NCBI RefSeq assembly: GCF_012273895.1
Contig: NC_052117.1
Coordinates: 7,014,406-7,078,405 of the forward strand
Direction: 5' to 3'
Length of the DNA stretch: 64,000 bases
Source: Zerene cesonia
Lineage: Eukaryota > Arthropoda > Insecta > Lepidoptera > Pieridae
This document shows positions 58,401 to 64,000 of this stretch, one piece after another. The position numbers and the translations under genes are program-made. The notes beneath the pieces were generated by a model. It saw nothing but the letters and a program-made list of their open reading frames with translations, was not told where the DNA came from and made no database searches. Positions within the stretch are counted from its first letter, which is position 1. Each line of letters begins with the position of its first letter.

Positions 58401-59186
58401 ATACATAGAATTGAATAGCCTGTCTACTTAAGAGTAACCGACAAAAACTATAGAACTGAGATATCTCTATAGAAATAGTATTATTATGGTTATGATTGAA
58501 AAATGTAATAAAACTCATGGTAGTAAATATAGGAAATAAACGACTATGAAATTATTAGAACGTTATTCGAACGTATTTCTGACTAGATTTTCGCGTGAGT
58601 TTTGGCTTCCGTAAGTTAATAATTTTGTAGTTCGTAGATTTTTGAAGAAGGCAGCATGAAATTTTTTAAGATTAATATAGATCTTGCGTATATATCGTCA
58701 ACTAGGTATTTTAGAAAGAATTTAGTAATCCATAAATGTTAATAAATAAATCGCAAATTATTATTGAAATTACAGGTTGAATAAATAGGTCCTTGAAAAT
58801 GAAATAAAGGTAACAAGTACATAGTTAAGATCTAAAGTCGTAAAATATCTCTTACTGTCTCTTTTAAAATCAAATTAGTCCAAAATTGTGTAGACAAGGC
58901 GAGCGAAGCCGCGTATAGCAAGTTAGTAATTAATGATTTTATACTAGTTATTCCCTATATTTACAGCTTTTCAGCTTTTTTTTTTTAACTTTTTAAAACT
59001 ATATGTATTCCATTGTATTAGTATTTCATTTTATATGAAGACATTTTTAAAGCTACTTTTAAAAGCAGAAATATGAAATGAGAGGTAACTTACATAGTTA
59101 TTAGCGTTTTTTGGACCGAAGTCGGCGGTGACGCATGAATATAATATTATAAGATAGATTTTCAGAACCTGTATAAATATTCTCAT
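55324..59186 (-). CDS. Four-exon secreted protein resembling the DUF1091 / ML (GM2-activator-like) group
   Basis: Exons at 59186-59094, 58276-58121, 56513-56373 and 55494-55324 (93, 156, 141 and 171 nt) all join in phase 0 and give 186 aa, a normal length for this group. Exon 1 encodes a signal peptide (MRIFIQVLKIYLIILYS...VTA). Exon 2 begins GSYVVVWEHFDQCRGP and has two N-glycosylation sequons (NVT, NMT). Exon 3 has MKIYVYTMKEGVKTLMWNYN and KPCQHY, and ends at NCGAKK; exon 4 continues GVYLSDMDLT, then GNQFFYGEYIFKV and MCVYF. The W..F..C.GP start, the cysteine followed by KKG.Y across the third junction, and the final G.Y strand resemble insect DUF1091/CheB-type proteins, which relate to lipid-binding GM2 activator. 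I infer an extracellular, possibly lipid-binding protein. Donors are GTAAGT, GTAAGA and a weaker GTTTGA. Introns hold a Helitron, an RTE fragment and LINE-like sequence. The exon chain is convincing; the family name is less certain. Confidence 0.75.
55880..56335 (-). mobile_element. LINE-like dispersed repeats in the third intron of the DUF1091-like gene
   Basis: AAAACTTTTATTTGCCAG with a long T run and CTGCAGACCTACACTAAGG resembles a reversed LINE 3' end. A second unit with GGTTCGACGGAACACAGTGA and CTCGGGAGCCATGGATTTC is also familiar as a repeated lepidopteran sequence. Boundaries are approximate. Confidence 0.4.
56373..56513 (-). CDS. Exon 3 of the DUF1091-like gene
   Basis: Pyrimidine-rich acceptor TCTTTCTTTAG before 56513. 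The donor after 56373 reads GTTTGAAC, a weak match, but the next exon joins in frame. It encodes 47 residues with two cysteines about 20 residues apart. Confidence 0.7.
56942..57139 (+). mobile_element. Lep1-like Helitron (H1), copy 9, in intron 2 of the DUF1091-like gene
   Basis: Complete TCCTACTAATATA ... CGCGGGTGAAACCGCGGGG ... CTAG with A and T flanks; the hairpin is intact. It lies antisense to the host gene. Confidence 0.9.
57753..58067 (-). mobile_element. RTE-like LINE 3' end, copy 5, longest, with 13-bp TSD
   Basis: 315 bp beginning CATCATCATCAGCCCATAC and extending through ATGTCGCATGTCGTCGAAC, TTTCCTCACGATGTTTTCC and GCACGCTCGCCCGGTCTCG. AGAAAAATTCAAT flanks it at 57740-57752 and 58068-58080. 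It has the same orientation as the host gene and ends about 40 bp inside intron 2 from the donor at 58120. Confidence 0.85.
58121..58276 (-). CDS. Exon 2 of the DUF1091-like gene
   Basis: Acceptor TCCCAG before 58276 and donor GTAAGAAC after 58121. The 52 codons are fully open and include a Trp-Glu-His-Phe and Cys-Arg-Gly-Pro block near the mature N terminus. Confidence 0.75.
59094..59186 (-). CDS. Exon 1 (signal peptide) of the DUF1091-like gene
   Basis: Starts at ATG 59186 and ends with Asn-Asn-Tyr before GTAAGT at 59093-59088. Its 31 codons are a signal peptide plus about ten mature residues. A TCAGT initiator-like pentamer directly precedes the ATG, so an untranslated exon further upstream cannot be excluded. 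Confidence 0.7.
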
Positions 59187-60519
59187 ACTGAACTATACGA
59201 TATGATATAACAAAGTAGAATAAATTTTAAACGAACGTTTCATTCCCCTAATGCAATTTTAATATCGCGTTTATTAATCAGAATAATGATTGCAGTTGAG
59301 TGAAAATTAAATACATTTTAATTCATGTATTCGTACAATAATTTCGTTTCGTTTTCATTTTATTCAATTGTGACTGTAATAAAGTCATTATCCATATAAT
59401 GACTTGCTTTTGTATTGATTTCACTGTTCTGTTTGTGTCCAGGTCCAGTGTCTAGTCCAGTGTCCAGGTCCAATTTATGTCCAGGCCAAATAAATGCCTA
59501 ACTTTTAATACCAACCGATTTTCAACGCGTTAAAAACAAGATTTGTTAATGACAATAGCCCCTTCCATGCCGTTATAAAAACTCTCATGAACTTTTAATA
59601 ATTAATCATTATTCACTCATACTCTCCATGAATCAAGTGCGAATCAGACTTGTGACCTTAAGGGTTCCGATCAAATAAGCCAAAGAGGTAATGTAACAAA
59701 AAAAAAAAGTTGTAACGCCAAAACATTAGTAAAATATAACTCAAAACCGACGCTGCCTCCAATTAATCAACGACTGACGTTCCAGGCTTGGAGCTAGCAA
59801 TTATTGCATTTCACACACCACTTAACATTAATATCGAACTAATATCCCTTCTAGAATCATCGACTATTATTTATCGTACATACATTCTGTTGTATGGATG
59901 AAAGGGTGAATGAAAATAGATTTCTTGGAAATAGGTTTTTCGGGGGTCGTCGTTTAGCGTGGTCACGCGGAGACGCTCGCTGTAAAGTGTTCGAAACGAC
60001 GGGATAATAATATAATGAATAAATCGCGTTTAAAATCCGTTAAAAAGTTTTTAATTTCTAAATGTATAATGCTCGTGTAAAATCAAACACAAGAAAATAC
60101 TAGGCTGTATTTTTTAAATATACATATACGAATATACATAGTTCATAATAAGATTTTTTTCCGTTTTTGAAAAATATCATTATCCTATGATGAATTCAAC
60201 TAGAATGAAAAATAAAATTAAACCTCTATAAATAGCTTTCTATTTATGTTGTTATAAAACCTCTTAGTTTCCGTGATAAATACTACGTGGGTGAATGGTA
60301 GAAATTAGAACCGTAATAATGTCGCCGTAAGAGTCTAAAAACCGCTGGATTATAAACTAACTTGTGAGATTGCAAATTGTCGAAAAATTGTGATTCGAAA
60401 CATTTGATTGCATTTTTAAACGAATTTAGTAGCGCTTTTAGTATTTTCATTTATTTTTCACTTTTGAGTGGTTTTTAAGGCGGTTAACATTCTGTTAAAA
60501 TATAATTATGACGCATTAT
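59187..60519. other. Upstream flank of the DUF1091-like gene
   Basis: No TATA box at a convincing distance from the ATG. A 12/13-bp tandem repeat sits at 59436-59485; otherwise nothing is recognised. Confidence 0.4.
59436..59485. repeat. Short tandem repeat, unit TGTCCAGGTCCAG, about four imperfect copies
   Basis: TGTCCAGGTCCAG, TGTCTAGTCCAG, TGTCCAGGTCCAA and a degraded fourth unit follow one another. Confidence 0.75.
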
Positions 60520-60710
60520 TATTTATTTATTTATTCTTTATTGCACACTTTCAAAATATAGAACAGAGATGAAATTCAACAAAAGCAACTAAAACTAGTA
60601 TGCAAATGGCGGCCTTATGGCTAAAAGCCATCTCTACGGGATTTTTTTTTTCCCAAAACGTCCCTCAGGTGAAGGATGCGAGTCAGCGGAACCCGCTTGG
60701 CCGCCTATTT
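60520..60710 (-). mobile_element. Reversed LINE 3'-end fragment
   Basis: TTATTTATTTATTCTTTATT then GCACACTTTC, ATGGCGGCCTTATGGCTAAA and AGCCATCTCTACGGG match the order of a very common lepidopteran LINE end. It is followed by a GC-richer TGCGAGTCAGCGGAACCCGC. Confidence 0.5.
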
Positions 60711-62869
60711 CGGTGTAGTATTTAAATAAACAGATCATAACCTAATTCACCATATCAAATGATTGTTTCACCACGTAACGGTTTCACATCGATAGATTAT
60801 AATCTGATGAAAATTTTTGAATTAAATTGTATGTAGTACTCTCCATTGCAATTTTTCGACAGATTGTAATCTCCCGAAGTGAATTCCCGGGGCTACGAAA
60901 TGACGGTTTTTACAATTTAACGGTGACATGTACACAGTTTAATTTTAGTGGCGTATATGTTATTTTAAGTTCGGTCAGCTATAGTTAAATAATGTATCAA
61001 ACAAAATTAATTACAAATGTATTTTTAGAATGTTTGTAAAATTAACATGAAATAGTATATTTATATGTATTAAACCTTATTTGATTACGTCGCCATTAAC
61101 GGGCCTATATAAAAATATGAATTTAAAAAAAGAATTACACTTTAAGGTAACCATTTATATAAATTCTTATCTTAAATATAACGAAGATCTTTCTAGCAAT
61201 TTAGAAAGCTGTATAATAATTTGATTGAGCGAATGAATGATAATTTGTTTTTACTTGATTTTGTAATTAATAAATACTGATTCATCTCAATATATACGTT
61301 TGCGATTCTTAATATCTGTTCGAATTGAAATATTTTAACATTTATATTCTACGTTAACTTTTTTGTTAGACCTCGAGTTCTCGTTTTAGGAACGTTGAAT
61401 AAACAAAAACGAAGTATAAGAATTAAAAATGCTAATATGAAATGCTATAATATGAAATGGACCATGTTGTATGACTTATAGCCATTTCCATACAAAATTC
61501 TTTCTATCTTTTCAATTATATTTCATACTATTTCACTTAACTCTGTATACATTAAGAATAAATAAACTAATGTAATTAACTTTTTTTTTTTTAAATAACA
61601 ATTCCCTAATTGCATTTTGACCCACTATAATTAATATTTAATTAATTTCGCCCATCATGAAAATATAAATGCATTCAGTATTATCGTGTATTGTACAAAA
61701 ACAGTAGTATTCTATAGAACCTGTAATATGAAATGAAACGCATAAAACCTCTTTACAGAACATTAAAGTGGAATAAGTAAGTGTAACCACACGTGTTTCC
61801 GAGAACGCATCGGGACAAAGTGCGGATCTTACACGCACTAATGGACACATTCGTCCTATACATTATCTGTTATTTGATAGAATGTACGTTGAAGTACATA
61901 TTGCATATAAAATAGATAATCATAATTCTCAATATTATATTATTTATTTGGTTATAGATGGCCTCAAATATATAAATAAAAAATTTGCCTTAGATATATA
62001 AATAAAAAAAAAATAATAATAAATGTTAATCTTTCGTTCTACTTACAACAATATTATTATATGTATCACTCCTAGGGAAGGAACAGGTCCTCTTAACACA
62101 GGTATTACCTAGCAAGAGGGCCTGAGCCACAATCCATTGTTACAATAATGTTAAAACCTACTAAATAAAGATTTATTTATTATTTTTATTTATTTATTTA
62201 TTAAATGTGATGATGAGGGAAAAAAATAAAAGGAGTAAAATATGGAATAATTGTTAATCGACGATCGTTCCAACTCTTGGACCACAAATAACACAGTGAC
62301 GTCTTTTTGGTTGTTTTTCTTTTTATATTTATTGGAATGTAATTGGTGCTAAATAAAGTATTTATTATTATTATAGTGAGGATCTTTTTATAAATAATCA
62401 CCGTATGTAAATTTTGCTTGTAATGGAAATATAATATCGTTACTATTATGTAAAACTGTTGGGCATATCAATTCTTTTTTTTTTTTGGTTACATTTCAAA
62501 TATTTTTGAATTTCGAAAAACTGTTACAGAACTGAAACTTGAAACTGCGCCTTAAAAAATATTATGATTTTTCATCTGTTTTTTCGCTTTTAATAGTTAA
62601 TCCGATTTCATTTAAATCAGCCTACAAGAAGATAATCCCAAGTATTATACAAATTGTGTAGCAATTTACGACCGTTTAAATAAGTATTTATATAAAATTA
62701 TGCGGTATACAAATTGTTTTGTATATTTGTTTCATTGAATTCAGTTGGACAATAAGAAAAGATTATTTAAATTATACAAAAACATGCGTTTCTCACCTCG
62801 GTATGGAGATTCGAATTCCGTCCATGATCGATGTTTTCCTTAAACTCATAACAAATATTTTATTTTAAC
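60711..62869. other. Gene-free AT-rich stretch
   Basis: An imperfect inverted repeat AGGTCCTCTT/AAGAGGGCCT at about 62085-62123 and a tRNA-like GAGATTCGAATTCCG at 62806 are the only structured pieces. Open frames at 61638-61850 and 62201-62401 are not accepted. Confidence 0.4.
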
Positions 62870-63030
62870 CGTCTTAAAAAAAGAAGGAGGTGCTCAAATC
62901 GACTGCATTTTTTGTGTCGGTTACCTCATAACACTTTACAGGGTGAATCGATTTTGATGACTCCTTTTTTACTTGAAAGCTGGCGTGGTCCCATTTTAAT
63001 TTGGTCTTGTTCTGATTCCTTGGTTTAGGT
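62870..63030 (+). mobile_element. Dispersed repeat, copy 2 (family unknown)
   Basis: GAAGGAGGTGCTCAAATCGAC, GAATCGATTTTGATGACTCC and GAAAGCTGGCGTGGTCCCAT; related in order to the copy at 35220. Confidence 0.45.
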
Positions 63031-63607
63031 TATTGTTAAAAATAATGTATAGGAAGATAGATTAAACGGTTTACACAAGCATTTAAAGCTACATTTTATT
63101 AGGTAAGGTTTATTATAAATAGCAAATAACATAAAGCGAAATTATACTTCCATTAACACAAAGAATCTCACTGGAAATAAACATTGTTGTAATGTAACAT
63201 ATCTAGATGTTACTGCCAAAGTCTAGTCCTAGAGTAAAATCGTTGACGGGAGCACGCACTGCTGCGCATTTCAGATGCTCGAAACTACAAAGCAAGGTGT
63301 TAAATTTCCAAATTGCAGTTTCAATTCACGAGACGGGAAAAACTACGCTGTGACGTATTGATTTCTCGTTAACCGTGAAGTGATACTGTTCATGATTTGA
63401 ATTTTTGTTTCTGTTTTATTACGAAAACTATTGTTATTTTAGGAGTTTTAGTATGGTGTTTTTCTATGGTGATTTCGCGATGTTGTAGTAGATGTTGTCT
63501 TTTGTAAACTAGTGCTTGTTATATGTCTGTTTCATCGTAAGTCTTACCTAGATGTCTAAAGTGTATTTTGTGATGCAAATATTTTTTTTTGTTTTTCCTT
63601 TAGTATC

Positions 63608-63712
63608 GGAGTCCCGTGTCCCGTTGTGGGATAAGTGACTGATGATAATACGTCATAATTAGCTTTCTGTGTACTGGCAGATCGAGTTATTTTTTGCGAG
63701 TCCCCACCGGAA
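63608..63712 (-). mobile_element. SINE-B, copy 4, 5'-truncated
   Basis: GGAGTCCCGTGTCCCGTTGT at the left and AGTCCCCACCGGAAAT at the right; the tRNA head upstream of the B box is absent. Confidence 0.6.
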
Positions 63713-63854
63713 ATATCCTATATATTAGTTATAGAGAATTGGTCTCGTAAAAAAGTAGTATTGAACAAAATCTCAATATAAATTTTTATAAATAATTCGT
63801 TTCCTATATATCAGTATACTACCTATACGAATAACATAAAGTGAAGTGATGTGT

Positions 63855-63983
63855 TAGTTTTTGAATTTGAACGCGCTAATCTCAGAAACTACTCGATCAA
63901 AAATTTTGTCATCATTGTCTACGTGATCCCTAATTGCTATAGGCTATATATGTACAACACACAACGCCGGGGCGGACCGCTAG
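63855..63983 (+). mobile_element. Helitron-like 3' fragment (H2 family)
   Basis: GAACGCGCTAATCTCAGAAA, CTACTCGATC, and an end GCCGGGGCGGACCGCTAG. The 5' half is missing. Confidence 0.6.
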
Positions 63984-64000
63984 CTTAATATAATTGCAAA

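Noticed and set aside
62085..62123. Hairpin of a structured RNA
   Set aside because: The stem is imperfect and short, with a long loop; there is no other evidence.
1..64000. CRISPR arrays, bacterial operons, rRNA, viral or prophage genes
   Set aside because: No regularly spaced direct repeats, no Shine-Dalgarno-led gene clusters and no recognisable viral proteins on either strand; splice sites and transposons are those of an insect.

Overview
The window is eukaryotic and almost certainly from a butterfly or moth (Lepidoptera). It is strongly AT-rich and its few genes are small, with introns and canonical GT-AG junctions. It is crowded with repeats that are characteristic of lepidopteran genomes: about 200-bp Lep1-type Helitrons (A^TC...CTAG^T termini with a 3' hairpin), a poly(A)-tailed retroelement headed by a GGGCCAGCTCGCACCGGGG block, two tRNA-derived SINE families and short 3' ends of RTE-like LINEs ending in (GAT)n. 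There is no operon structure, CRISPR array, rRNA or convincing functional tRNA.

Three protein-coding genes are well supported, all on the minus strand and all predicted to be secreted. (1) 9720-10601 is a single-exon 293-aa protein with a signal peptide and a PSI / Ig-like (IPT) / PSI unit closely resembling the plexin ectodomain just after the Sema domain, without Sema, transmembrane or GAP parts; it has its own TATA box. (2) 13358-14334 is a two-exon gene for an MBF2-family small secreted protein with an added Thr-rich C-terminal tail. (3) 55324-59186 is a four-exon, 186-aa secreted protein, assembled here from splice signals, that looks like the insect DUF1091 / GM2-activator (ML-like) group. 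A possible orphan exon sits at 19114-19174 (minus).

Layout: 1-9.5 kb is repeat-rich non-coding DNA; 9.6-14.4 kb holds the plexin-like and MBF2-like genes, separated by a 1000-N gap that falls inside a Helitron; 14.5-55 kb is a long gene-poor stretch of SINE, Helitron and RTE insertions with apparently unique AT-rich DNA between them; 55.3-59.2 kb is the DUF1091-like gene with transposons in its introns; 59.2-64 kb is again non-coding and repetitive. Nothing in the sequence shows that the three genes act together; the only common features are secretion and strand.

The most unusual observations are the free-standing secreted plexin fragment, two copies of a tRNA-headed SINE whose 5' part is inverted inside one pair of target-site duplications (as in twin priming), a retroelement flanked by an exact 37-bp direct repeat, several perfect short-loop inverted repeats, and a GC-rich stretch with stable stem-loops near 50.9 kb.
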